A stretch of DNA of 9,432 nucleotides from Deltaproteobacteria bacterium (lineage in GTDB: Bacteria; Myxococcota_A; UBA9042; DTJE01), in NCBI GenBank assembly GCA_016784945.1, contig JADHTP010000106.1, positions 1 through 9,432 on the forward strand, written 5' to 3'. The stretch's first letter is position 1. Each line of letters opens with the position of its first letter. Shown piece after piece: positions 1 through 7,867 of the stretch. The notes under the pieces were generated by a model that was not told the DNA's origin, ran no database searches, and saw nothing but the letters and a program-made list of their open reading frames with translations. Made by a program: the position numbers and the translations under genes.

Positions 1-2821
1 CGGGGTACTCGGCCACGGGTGTGTCGGGCTGGAGCCCCCGGGCCGCGAACTCCCGGATCACGACCTGTGCGGCCTTGTCCCATTCCCTGATATTGCCCTC
101 GGTGCGGTAGATGTCCGCGGCCCGGCTGATGGATTCCACCACCTTTTCGGACATCTTCTGGTCCGAGCCGTATTCCTGAACAAAGAGCTGGTACAGCCGG
201 ATGGCCTCCCTTCGGTCACCCAGTTTTTCGTTCAGCCGCGCCGCCTTGAACAGGACGGGACCGGCCTCGGGGTCCGTTGGGAAGGTCCGGGAGAATTCCT
301 CGTAAGCGCCGGCCGCCTCCTCGTAGCGGCCTTCGGCCTCCAGGAGGATGGCGGAGGTGTGCAGCGAGTAGGCGTTGTGCTCGGAACCCGGGAAGCGACT
401 GCGGAGTGCCTGGTAGGTGTTCACGGCCCGCCCGAAGTCATAGAACTTGCGTGCGTTCTCGGCCAGTTGCAGAAGGGCCCCTTCCACGAAGATGGACTCG
501 GGATAATCGGACACGATGCGCTGGTAGACCTGGGCGGCCGAATCGAAATGCTTCTCCTTCTGGAAGGCCACGGCCGCGTTCTGGAGGGCCTTGTCCGCGA
601 AGCTCATCTTCGGGTCCTTGTCCACCACGGTCATGAAGGCTTCGGCCGCCTTGAGGTAGTCCTCGGCCGCGAACAGACGTTCGGCCTCCTTGAACTGGGC
701 GCCCAGCTGGAAGACCCGGACCTCCTCCTGCAGCGCCGCCCGCTGTTCGGGCTTGCCCACGGCCAGTTCCTCGATCTTCACGGCCCAGGTCTGGATGCTC
801 TCCCAGTCGTTCTCCAGACGGTACGAATTGATGATTCTTACGGCGGCATAGGACGCCACGAGGTTCTTCGGATAGGCTCCCAGGATGATTTCGAATCGCT
901 TGCGGGCCTCTTCCAGGTGGCGGTACTTGTAATACTCGTTGGCCACGCGATAGGACAGCCGTGCGGGCATTTCCGGGTCCTTCTCCCTCACCAGCTCCTT
1001 GCCCAGGTAGAATTCCACCGCCTTGACCCACTTCATGGTCAGCGGGGGAATCGGGAGGGGGTCGATGGTGACCTTGCCCTCCACCTCCGGGGTGGCCACC
1101 TCTTCCACGTCGCTGATCTCACCGGGGACGTCATCGCGGCGGATCATGCCCTCAGCGGCCATCTTCGCCGCTTCCTTTTCGATGCTGTCGATGACGTTGT
1201 AGGCCGCGGATTCCAGATACACATTCTTGTTGGGCCAGTCCCTCACCTTCCGGTAGATCTCGATGGCCCGGTCAAACTCGAAAGAGAAGTAGAGGCATTC
1301 CGCGTAGTAATAGGCCAGTTCGTAGGCCTCCTTCGTGCTGGGGAACCGGCGCAGATAGTCTGCGTACACGTCGGCTGCCAGCTTGTATTCCTGCAACGCC
1401 GCCACACCGAATTTCTCGTCCCCGGTGTTGGACGCCATGGCCTTCAGTTCCTGGGCCCGCTTGTGGTGGAACTTGCCCGCCTGGCTCAGGGCCAGCTCCA
1501 CCTGCCGGTCCACCCGTGCAATGACCTCGGGCCGGGACTTGTTCGCCTCGTACCAGGCGCTCCCCGGGCCGAACGCCATCACCATGTCCTGCCGCTCGGC
1601 GGTCATCTTTTCGATGTCACGGGTGGTGTCGAATACCCCGATGATCTTCTCTTTCAGGGCGGCATTGCCCGGGTCCAGGGGCTTCATGGCGATGAGTGCC
1701 CGGTAGGCCTCCACGGCCATGGGGTATTTCTTGACCTCGTGGGAGGCATACAGGGTGTCGGCGTACTTCTCCAGGATTTCGCGCTCGTAGGGCTGGCCGC
1801 TGGACATGTAGCCCATGGCCCGGGCCACGGTGGCGTCGATGTCCGTGTCGCCGTCGCCGTTCCAGTCGTCGTCCGCCAGGCTCACGCCGAGGTATTCCAC
1901 CGCCTCCGAGCGCAACTGGGCCCCGAGACCGCCCTTGCCCTTCTTCCGGTCGATATGGGCGATCAGATCCTTGAACATCCCGATAGCCGTGGGGTAGTCG
2001 TACTTCTGGAAGTAGGACCAGGCCAGCTTGTACAGGGCCATTTCATAGTACCTGCTTTCCTTGTCGACCAGGGCGTGTTCGTAGGCCTCGATGGACCGGT
2101 CGAACTGGCCGATGTCGAAGTAGTACTCACCCACGCGCAACCACGCCTCGGGCACCCACCGACTGTCAGGGTGGTTTTCGATGAGCCCGTACAGGGCCGT
2201 CAGGGACCGGTCGGTCTCCATGGATTCTTCGTAGCAGATGGCCAGCGCGTAGCGCGCGGCGTCCAGCAGGGCGTAGTCCGGATACCGGGACACCAGCAGG
2301 CGGTACAGCTCGATGCTCCGCGAATAATCCTTCATGGGCTCTTCGGGCTCATCGGCGATCTTCCCCTTTTCCCACAGGTCGTACTGGGCCTCCCACTCGG
2401 GCACGGCCATGTAGTAGTGGTCCTGGGCATGTTCGTAATACAGCTCGGCGAGACGGAACATCACCTCCGGGGAATACTTGGGGTGATCCGGGCGCCGGGC
2501 CAGGAAGCGTTCGAAAGCGCGTATGGCTTCGGAACGGCGTTCACGGAGGAGTTCCTCCAGCTGTTCGCTGTCCCGCTTGTAACGCCATTCCACGAACCGC
2601 TTGCGCCGGTTGACCTCGCGCTCGAAAACGGACTGCACGTCCTGCCGATAGCCATCCCCGATCTCCAGGTACTTGCGGGCGGCCTCTTCCAGTTCGAGCA
2701 CACCCTTTTCGGTGGCGTTCTTCGCCGTCTGAGCCTCGGCCGGGGCGGACACCAGCACCAGCCCCGCCAGAAGCGTTGTACCGGCTGACATCAAGACCAG
2801 TCTGGACACAAACACCTTCAT
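1..2821 (-). CDS. Exported multi-TPR repeat protein (C-terminus beyond window)
   Basis: This frame stays open from an ATG at 2821 down to base 2, giving 940 codons with no stop, so the C-terminus lies outside the window. Residues 1-30 form a signal peptide (basic MKVFVSR, hydrophobic core, AEA before Q31), so the product should be periplasmic or envelope-bound. The rest is helical-repeat sequence of TPR type, with many segments of the pattern A-x-x-x-Y-x-x-x-[LI]-x-x-x-[FY]-P, for example SIELYRLLVSRYPDYALLDA (169-188) and SIEAYEHALVDKESRYYEMA (243-262). A calcium-loop-like insert lies near 319-329, and an acidic, proline-rich linker (DDVPGEISDVEEV, then DPLPIPPLT) sits around the middle. The start overlaps the upstream stop as ATGA (2818-2821), which implies translational coupling. 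TPR arrays are protein-binding scaffolds. Size and context recall very large myxobacterial envelope TPR proteins such as AgmK/GltI, but that orthology is a guess. Confidence 0.85.
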   Translation of the reverse strand, partial: MKVFVSRLVLMSAGTTLLAGLVLVSAPAEAQTAKNATEKGVLELEEAARKYLEIGDGYRQDVQSVFEREVNRRKRFVEWRYKRDSEQLEELLRERRSEAIRAFERFLARRPDHPKYSPEVMFRLAELYYEHAQDHYYMAVPEWEAQYDLWEKGKIADEPEEPMKDYSRSIELYRLLVSRYPDYALLDAARYALAICYEESMETDRSLTALYGLIENHPDSRWVPEAWLRVGEYYFDIGQFDRSIEAYEHALVDKESRYYEMALYKLAWSYFQKYDYPTAIGMFKDLIAHIDRKKGKGGLGAQLRSEAVEYLGVSLADDDWNGDGDTDIDATVARAMGYMSSGQPYEREILEKYADTLYASHEVKKYPMAVEAYRALIAMKPLDPGNAALKEKIIGVFDTTRDIEKMTAERQDMVMAFGPGSAWYEANKSRPEVIARVDRQVELALSQAGKFHHKRAQELKAMASNTGDEKFGVAALQEYKLAADVYADYLRRFPSTKEAYELAYYYAECLYFSFEFDRAIEIYRKVRDWPNKNVYLESAAYNVIDSIEKEAAKMAAEGMIRRDDVPGEISDVEEVATPEVEGKVTIDPLPIPPLTMKWVKAVEFYLGKELVREKDPEMPARLSYRVANEYYKYRHLEEARKRFEIILGAYPKNLVASYAAVRIINSYRLENDWESIQTWAVKIEELAVGKPEQRAALQEEVRVFQLGAQFKEAERLFAAEDYLKAAEAFMTVVDKDPKMSFADKALQNAAVAFQKEKHFDSAAQVYQRIVSDYPESIFVEGALLQLAENARKFYDFGRAVNTYQALRSRFPGSEHNAYSLHTSAILLEAEGRYEEAAGAYEEFSRTFPTDPEAGPVLFKAARLNEKLGDRREAIRLYQLFVQEYGSDQKMSEKVVESISRAADIYRTEGNIREWDKAAQVVIREFAARGLQPDTPVAEYP
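1832..1867 (-). other. EF-hand/dockerin-like calcium loop inside the TPR protein
   Basis: Residues 319-330 of the large TPR protein read DWNGDGDTDIDA. The D-x-N-x-D-G-D spacing matches the calcium-coordinating loop of EF-hands and dockerin repeats. It sits between helical repeats and is preceded by two more aspartates (D317, D318). Only one such loop is visible in the portion present. The pattern is seen directly; calcium binding is inferred from the family pattern. Confidence 0.5.
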
Positions 2822-5295
2822 TCCGTTCCGTCCGATCCGGCTTCGCCGTCACCACCCTGGCCGCCCTGGTCACCGGCCGCAGCCTTTTCCTGGGCCTCGG
2901 CCGCTTTCACGGCGTCCCTGAGCATCTTTTCCATCCGGCCCAGACTGCGGACCTTTTCGGCCCGGTCCTTGCCCAGTTTCCGGAGCTTCTCACTGACCTT
3001 CTGCTCGCGCTGCCAGGCCATGTCCACGAGCCCGAGGTCGGCCTCCAGCAGCACGTCCTTCAACCGGTCCCTCACGGCGCGGAACACTTCCACGCCCTGG
3101 TTGCGGGCGAAGGTAAGGGAATCTAACTCGGCCTCCTTCAATACGGAAACCGCCTCTTCCAGGCGATGCTTCTCGCGCACCACGGCCTTTTCGAACTCGG
3201 CCGCTCCCCGCTTGGCCACCTTCAAGACGTTCTTCACCAGGGGCTCGACCGCCCTGGCATTCCTGACGCATCGGTCCACGAGCCCAGTGGCATTGGCCAT
3301 CACCACGCCCAGGGTCCCTTCCAGCCCGGTGGACGCCCCGCGCAAGGCGGTCATCTCGTCGTCCAGGGCCCGTAGATGCTCCGCACGGATCTGGTCGTCG
3401 GTCCGAAGCATCTCGGTCTGGGACTCCGCCGACAGGGTCTCCTTGTCCAGGGCCTTCTTGAGCCGCATCAGCTCGTGATGCAGGGATGCCAGGAGTTTCT
3501 TCTCTTCATCCAGGTTAGCCCGGACGCGGGCTTCACGCTCCAGTGTCAGCTGCTCGTCCCCCCGGACCTTCGAGTCAAGGAGCCATTCCTCGATGGCCAC
3601 CACCTGCTGACGTTCCACGTCCAGGAAGGACTCCACGAGGAAGAGGTCCTTGTCCACCTCCCGGAAGGACGAGGAGGCCGTCTTTTCCCTCTTCAGGTAC
3701 TCTTCGTAGCTCTGGGGCCCCTGGAGGAAACCCCTGCCGGCGAAAACGCGGCTGCGCACCGCCGCTTCGTACCTGGTACCCGCGTCGCCCGGCAGGCGCC
3801 CCAGGACCAGTCTGGCGGCCGTGTCCGCCGCGATCACGGCGCCGGACAGGAATTGACCCTCCACGTCCTTCAGGCGTAGCACCTTTTCCTTCAAGGTGGG
3901 GAACGTGATGAGTTCACCGCCGGTCCGCAGGGTCCACAGGAGCCGATCCGCCGTTTCGAGCGACTTCCTGACGTCTTCCTTTTCCGCCGAGAGGTCGCCG
4001 AACATGCCAACAATGGCCGCCATGTCCGGATGCTCCTGGAGCCAGTTGGCCGTGCCTTCGCTCACGGGGACGTCCATCTGGAAGGTGGCGCTGTCCCGCT
4101 TGATGATCCAGTCGAAGTAGGCGGCCAGTTCCACGGGGTTGCTGGAGATACGTTCCAGTTCAGCCGCCACGGGACCCAGGCTCGCCGACACCTCATCGTA
4201 AGCTTCGCTGGCGGCCTCCGTGTCGTCCATGCGCGTCAGGAGTCGCCCCCGCAGGGCGCCACCCTTCATTGCCAGGCCCCCGGAAACGGAGGTCATCATC
4301 AGGAGGTCGAGGGCGTGGACCGCGCTGGGAAGGTCCTCCAGCTTCAGGTACACCCACGCCGTGTCGAACAGCGACTGGGGATAGATGGAACTGGCCGTGT
4401 CCACGAGCTGAATCACGGCCAGGGCATCCTGGTAAAGCGCCAGGTGGAAATAGGCGCGGGACTTGGCCAGCAGGGCCAGACCCTGGACGTCCCGGTCCTT
4501 GTCCGTGACCGGTTCCTGGTCCACCGCCTCCTGGAAGAGAGTGAGGGCCTGTTTCAACTGGCCCGAGGTCGTTGCCAGCACGCCCTTGAAGTAACGGGCC
4601 CGTGCGTAGTAGGGGCTGCCGGCGGCGACCCGGGTGAACACGGCATTGGCCTCATCCCGCCGGTCGCGATGGTACAGGTACTTCCCGTACGCATACAGCA
4701 CGTCGGGGGACGCCACCCCGCCCCGGTTCACGAGGGAAGCATACTTCTCGCAGTCCGCGAAATCCCGGGTCCGCACGGCGATCTCGAACAGCCGGGCGAC
4801 GGACCGACCGAAGTTCGGCCCGGAGGCCGGGGTTGCCGACTGCCGGTAATAGCGGCGGGCGGTGATGAAATTCCGCAGCTGGTACAGGCTTTCACCCAGT
4901 TTGAACAGCGCCTTGTAGTATCCCGGCTTGCCCTTGAACCCGGGGTTGTCCACCAGGTCGCGATAAAAGGTGGCCGCCCGGTCATAGCTCTCGGTTTCGA
5001 AGAAGAGGTCCGCGTCCAGGAGTCGTCGCTCGGTGGAAAAATAGCGGGCTTCCGCCACGATCCCGCCGACGGAATCACGGGCCACGCCCAGGGTGCTCTC
5101 CAGGTTGCCTATCCGCATGGCCAGGCTGCCGAGAGTGGCCTCGGCCTTCGCGATGTCCTTGCTGTCGGGGGGTTCCTGCGCCCTGGTCGGGAAAGCTGCC
5201 AGAACCGCGAACAGCACACCCAGTGCCCCGAAACATATGGGTCGCGTGAACCACGGGTTGCCCGCGGCGTCCCTATTGGACCGAAACCGGTTCAC
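2818..5295 (-). CDS. Exported TPR plus coiled-coil protein, 825 aa
   Basis: A basic N-terminus followed by a hydrophobic core (about 20-35) and TRA before Q40 indicates a signal peptide, so the product should be periplasmic. Residues 90-400 are TPR-like helical repeats, for example SYDRAATFYRDLVDNP (103-118) and QLKQALTLFQEAVDQEP (246-262). Residues about 545-650 and 690-805 are charged heptad-rich helices, probably coiled coils (DEEKKLLASLHHELMRLKKA). The tail (807-825) is low-complexity Gly/Asp/Glu. The GTG start at 5295 overlaps the upstream TGA as GTGA, and the stop overlaps the next ATG as ATGA, so this is the middle gene of a coupled trio. The segment GLVDMAWQREQKVSEKLRKL resembles, from memory, C-terminal parts of myxobacterial gliding-cluster TPR proteins. 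No catalytic motif is seen. A structural or scaffold role in an envelope complex is inferred. Confidence 0.85.
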   Translation of the reverse strand: MNRFRSNRDAAGNPWFTRPICFGALGVLFAVLAAFPTRAQEPPDSKDIAKAEATLGSLAMRIGNLESTLGVARDSVGGIVAEARYFSTERRLLDADLFFETESYDRAATFYRDLVDNPGFKGKPGYYKALFKLGESLYQLRNFITARRYYRQSATPASGPNFGRSVARLFEIAVRTRDFADCEKYASLVNRGGVASPDVLYAYGKYLYHRDRRDEANAVFTRVAAGSPYYARARYFKGVLATTSGQLKQALTLFQEAVDQEPVTDKDRDVQGLALLAKSRAYFHLALYQDALAVIQLVDTASSIYPQSLFDTAWVYLKLEDLPSAVHALDLLMMTSVSGGLAMKGGALRGRLLTRMDDTEAASEAYDEVSASLGPVAAELERISSNPVELAAYFDWIIKRDSATFQMDVPVSEGTANWLQEHPDMAAIVGMFGDLSAEKEDVRKSLETADRLLWTLRTGGELITFPTLKEKVLRLKDVEGQFLSGAVIAADTAARLVLGRLPGDAGTRYEAAVRSRVFAGRGFLQGPQSYEEYLKREKTASSSFREVDKDLFLVESFLDVERQQVVAIEEWLLDSKVRGDEQLTLEREARVRANLDEEKKLLASLHHELMRLKKALDKETLSAESQTEMLRTDDQIRAEHLRALDDEMTALRGASTGLEGTLGVVMANATGLVDRCVRNARAVEPLVKNVLKVAKRGAAEFEKAVVREKHRLEEAVSVLKEAELDSLTFARNQGVEVFRAVRDRLKDVLLEADLGLVDMAWQREQKVSEKLRKLGKDRAEKVRSLGRMEKMLRDAVKAAEAQEKAAAGDQGGQGGDGEAGSDGTE

Positions 5296-6041
5296 TTCGT
5301 GCCTTCACCCCCGCCGTCCGCAGGGGTTTTGTCCACTCCGCCGATGGGCATGTCGGTGCTGACCTTGACACGCTCCATCTCGAACCGAACCGATGGACGG
5401 TCCTCCAGCCGGGTCGCCATCCCACCCTTTTCGTAGCCGATGGATCGAACCCGGGTCTCGTGACCCTTGGCCGCGTAGAAGTTGAAGGACGACTTGACCC
5501 TAAATACGTATCCGCTGAGATAGGTGAAGACCTTGCCGTTGCCGCGATAGACCAGTTCCACCGACAGGAGGTGGTTCCCCGGGCTGATGCTCCCCCCGTA
5601 GATGGAAAAATCCCTCTGCTTGTCCAGCACGCCGTCCCGGTTGGACTGGTAATAGATCTTGTTGTTGTCCAGGAAATACAGGACCTCTTCAAGGGTCAAT
5701 ATTGTCGAGGCTTCGTTCACATGGTAGATGACCGCACGCGCGTCCGCAATTAGGTTGTTGAGGACCTGCTCGCCGAGGATCAGGAGTCGGGTCTTGGAAT
5801 CAAACACACGGCTCTTCAGGTCGTCCACCCTCTCCTGGAGACCGCGCAGACGAACCTCGTAACTGGGCGCCCCGTCCGTTGACCCGGCGCTGGAAGCGGC
5901 CGGCGGCGCGGGTTTGGCCTCGGCAGACGGGGCCGCGGTTTCACCTTCGACAGCGGGCACCGGATCAGGAGGCGCTTCCTGGGCCGAAGCCTCTGAGGTC
6001 AGGAGGACCAGGGGCAGCAACAGAAGCCAGGCTCTATTCAT
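5292..6041 (-). CDS. Exported coiled-coil/beta-domain protein, 249 aa
   Basis: I choose the ATG at 6041. It is followed at once by a signal peptide (MNRAWLLLLPLVLLTSEASA, with Q21 next) and is preceded by GGGGAG with an 8-base spacer. The in-frame TTG at 6062 would put seven charged or polar residues before it. Residues 21-60 are an Ala/Pro/Glu-rich linker, 61-100 a short amphipathic helix (LQERVDDLKSRVFDSKTRLL), and 101-230 a probable beta domain with features such as LYFLDNNKIYYQ, SISPGNHLLSVELVYRGNGK and YLSGYVFRVKSSFNF. I recall similar myxobacterial proteins carrying the label dihydrolipoamide acetyltransferase. No lipoyl or acyltransferase motif (HxxxDG) is present, so I do not use that name. 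As first gene of the coupled trio it is likely a periplasmic partner of the two TPR proteins. The exact function is unknown. Confidence 0.85.
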   Translation of the reverse strand: MNRAWLLLLPLVLLTSEASAQEAPPDPVPAVEGETAAPSAEAKPAPPAASSAGSTDGAPSYEVRLRGLQERVDDLKSRVFDSKTRLLILGEQVLNNLIADARAVIYHVNEASTILTLEEVLYFLDNNKIYYQSNRDGVLDKQRDFSIYGGSISPGNHLLSVELVYRGNGKVFTYLSGYVFRVKSSFNFYAAKGHETRVRSIGYEKGGMATRLEDRPSVRFEMERVKVSTDMPIGGVDKTPADGGGEGTK

Positions 6042-6116
6042 GTTCGGGTCTCCCCTTTCCAACGCAGGAGTTGACTCTCCCGTCGGGGCACTTTGGTCAC
6101 CTCGTAGACGGAAGGG

Positions 6117-6145
6117 AGTCTAGGGGACTGCGTGGAAACTGTCAA
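6117..6145 (-). promoter_or_regulatory. Sigma-70-type promoter of the TPR operon
   Basis: Read on the minus strand, TTGACA (6145-6140) is followed by exactly 17 bases and then TAGACT (6122-6117). This is a perfect -35 hexamer with a -10 matching consensus at four of six positions. Transcription would start near 6110, leaving a leader of about 70 bases before the ATG at 6041. It is the only strong promoter match I found in the window. Confidence 0.75.
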
Positions 6146-6220
6146 TTGTTCGGAGGGCGTCCACCGTCCTCCGTATCGGATCTCGTGCCGTCCGTTCGGT
6201 GCCGGTGCGGGACCTCAAAC

Positions 6221-6241
6221 GTAGACTGTGGACGGTAGACG
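6221..6241. repeat. Degenerate 7-base tandem repeat
   Basis: Three adjacent heptamers read GTAGACT, GTGGACG and GTAGACG. A fourth copy, GTAGACG, lies apart at 6104-6110. The array sits directly downstream of the acyl-CoA dehydrogenase stop. It is short enough that chance cannot be excluded. Confidence 0.4.
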
Positions 6242-7387
6242 CTAAAGCGACTTGAGGAGGTGCCTGGCAATGACCATCCGCTGGACCTCGTTGGTGCCTT
6301 CGCCGATCTCGCATAGCTTGGCGTCGCGGAGGTACCTTTCAACAGGGTATTCGCGGGTATATCCGTACCCCCCGTGGATCTGGATGGCGTTGGTGGCGGC
6401 CCTCATGGCCACCTGGGCGGCGTAGAGCTTGGCCATGCTGGCTTCCTTGCCGAAGGGCTTGCCCGTGTCGTGCATCCAGCCCGCGTGCCAGGTCAATTGC
6501 CTCGCAGCGTCCACTTCCACGGCCATGTCCGCCAGCATCCACTGGATACCCTGGAACTCGGCAATGGCCCGGCCGAACTGCTGCCGTTCCGTGGAATACT
6601 TCAGGGCCTCCTCCAGCGAACCCCGGGCGATTCCCACGCCCATGGCCGCGATGGCAATGCGCCCCCGGTCCAGGATCTGCAGAGTGTCGATGAAGCCGTG
6701 ATCGAGTTCGCCCACCACGGCGTCGTCACCCACGAATACGTCTTCCAAGACCACCTCCGTGGTATCGGACGATCGGACACCCAGTTTCTTGAGGTGTTTT
6801 CCCGCCGAAAGCCCCGGGGTTTCCCGGGGCAGGACGAAGGCCGTGATTCCCTTCTGATGCTTTTCCGGGGTCGTGTTGGCCAGGATGAGGTACACGCCGC
6901 CCACCGAACCCTGGGTGATGAACATCTTGGTGCCGTTGAGCAGCCACCCTCCGTCCTTCCTGATGGCCCGGGTCTTCATGCCGCTGGCATCGGAACCGGA
7001 ACCCGGCTCGGTCAGACACCAGGCGCCGAGCCGCTTGCCCGTGGCCAGCTCCGGCAGGTATTTCGCCTTCTGTTCGTCCGACGCGAACATGGCGATGTGC
7101 TTGGTGCACAGCGAGTTGTGTGAGGCCACGGTGAGTGCCAGGGAGCCGTCGCCGCGTGCCAGTTCCTCCAGCACCAGGGCGATGGTGACGTAGTCGAGCC
7201 CGGTCCCGCCGTATTCTTCCGGGACCACCATGCCCAGCACGCCCATGTCCCCCAGCCTGGCCACGGTCTCCGTGGGAAAGGCCTCGGCCTCGTCCCACTC
7301 GGTGGCGAATGGTATGACTTCGCGGGCCACGAATTCCCGAACGGCGTTCCGCATGATCTGCTGGTCTTCGGACAGTGAAAAATCCAT
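6242..7387 (-). CDS. Acyl-CoA dehydrogenase, short/branched-chain type
   Basis: The 381-residue length is normal for the family. The enzyme is an FAD flavoprotein that makes the alpha,beta double bond of acyl-CoA thioesters and passes electrons to ETF. The N-terminal helical domain starts MDFSLSEDQQIM. The FAD/substrate signature LTEPGSGSD is at 125-133, the beta-domain FITQGSVGG at 156-164, the FAD-contact RQQFGRAIAEFQ at 268-279, and IHGGYGYTREYPVER at 337-351. The catalytic base is predicted to be E363 in CEIGEGTNEVQR. The start is supported by AGGAG six bases upstream of the ATG. It lies 39 bases after the B12-binding subunit gene and is probably co-transcribed, which fits short-chain, branched-chain or propionate-linked acyl-CoA catabolism. 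The precise chain length cannot be read from sequence. No obvious intrinsic terminator follows. Confidence 0.96.
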   Translation of the reverse strand: MDFSLSEDQQIMRNAVREFVAREVIPFATEWDEAEAFPTETVARLGDMGVLGMVVPEEYGGTGLDYVTIALVLEELARGDGSLALTVASHNSLCTKHIAMFASDEQKAKYLPELATGKRLGAWCLTEPGSGSDASGMKTRAIRKDGGWLLNGTKMFITQGSVGGVYLILANTTPEKHQKGITAFVLPRETPGLSAGKHLKKLGVRSSDTTEVVLEDVFVGDDAVVGELDHGFIDTLQILDRGRIAIAAMGVGIARGSLEEALKYSTERQQFGRAIAEFQGIQWMLADMAVEVDAARQLTWHAGWMHDTGKPFGKEASMAKLYAAQVAMRAATNAIQIHGGYGYTREYPVERYLRDAKLCEIGEGTNEVQRMVIARHLLKSL

Positions 7388-7418
7388 TTCATTCTCCTGA
7401 AATCTACGGTGCTGGAAA

Positions 7419-7431
7419 ACTGACCGTCAGT
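7419..7431. promoter_or_regulatory. Inverted repeat over the B12-subunit stop codon
   Basis: ACTGAC-C-GTCAGT is a perfect 6-base inverted repeat around one central base. It overlaps the end of the B12-subunit gene in the 39-base gap before the acyl-CoA dehydrogenase. Its core resembles the palindrome at 7858-7867. It could be an operator or a weak processing hairpin; no T-run follows, so it is not a standard terminator. Confidence 0.3.
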
Positions 7432-7840
7432 CGTTGCCGTCCAGGGCCCGTTTCGCGCAGAGTTCGCCCACGATGGTGGCGATCTCCTTCAGGGTGGTCC
7501 CCGGCGTGAAGATGGCGGCCACGCCGGAACCGGTCAAGGTGGCCACGTCCACGTCGGGAATGATACCACCCACGACCACGGCCACGTCGTCCGCCCCTTT
7601 TTCCCGGAGCTGACGCTGGATTTCCGGGACCAGGGTATTGTGGGCGCCCGACAGGATGGACACGCCCACCACGTCGGCGTCTTCCTGCAAAGCGGCGGCC
7701 ACCACCATATCCGGGGTCTGGTGAAGACCGGAATAGACCACCTCGAACCCGGCATCACGAAGCCCGCGGGCTACCACCTTGGCGCCCCTGTCATGGCCAT
7801 CCAGCCCGACCTTCGCAACCAGAACCCGTCCTTTCCTCAT
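7427..7840 (-). CDS. Methylmalonyl-CoA mutase-type B12-binding small subunit
   Basis: At 137 residues this is a complete stand-alone cobalamin-binding domain of the methylmalonyl-CoA mutase C-terminal type. The base-off/His-on motif DxHxxG is D14-G-H16-D-R-G19, with H16 the predicted lower axial cobalt ligand. The companion SxL motif is S61-I-L63 (SILSGAH) and the GG motif is G91-G92 (GGIIP). In split mutases this chain pairs with a separate large catalytic subunit to interconvert methylmalonyl-CoA and succinyl-CoA; no large subunit lies in this window. A related mutase (isobutyryl-, ethylmalonyl- or 2-hydroxyisobutyryl-CoA) is also possible, since the partner decides specificity. The ATG at 7840 has GGGGGA about nine bases upstream. 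It is first in a likely two-gene unit with the acyl-CoA dehydrogenase. Confidence 0.93.
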   Translation of the reverse strand: MRKGRVLVAKVGLDGHDRGAKVVARGLRDAGFEVVYSGLHQTPDMVVAAALQEDADVVGVSILSGAHNTLVPEIQRQLREKGADDVAVVVGGIIPDVDVATLTGSGVAAIFTPGTTLKEIATIVGELCAKRALDGND

Positions 7841-7857
7841 GGTCTGCGTTCCCCCGT

Positions 7858-7867
7858 TGACCGGTCA
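7858..7867. promoter_or_regulatory. Palindrome TGACCGGTCA upstream of the B12 gene
   Basis: TGACCGGTCA is a perfect 10-base palindrome located 18 bases upstream of the B12-subunit ATG. Short dyads of this kind are typical TetR-family operators, and acyl-CoA metabolism genes are often under such repressors. No regulator gene is in the window, so this is an inference from symmetry and position only. Confidence 0.35.

Noticed and set aside
359..2788. An 809-codon plus-strand open frame antisense to the large TPR protein
   Set aside because: The minus strand encodes a protein with a signal peptide, clear TPR repeats and a coupled start. The plus-strand text is Gly/His/Val/Leu-rich with no domain, as expected from the antisense of GC-rich coding DNA.
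4030..5436. A 468-codon plus-strand open frame antisense to the 825-aa and 249-aa genes
   Set aside because: It crosses the junction of two convincing minus-strand genes, has no recognisable domain and is biased like an antisense shadow.
6042..6062. Upstream TTG start for the 249-aa protein
   Set aside because: The ATG at 6041 has a better-placed ribosome site and directly begins a signal peptide; the TTG would add seven residues including E, R and D in front of it.
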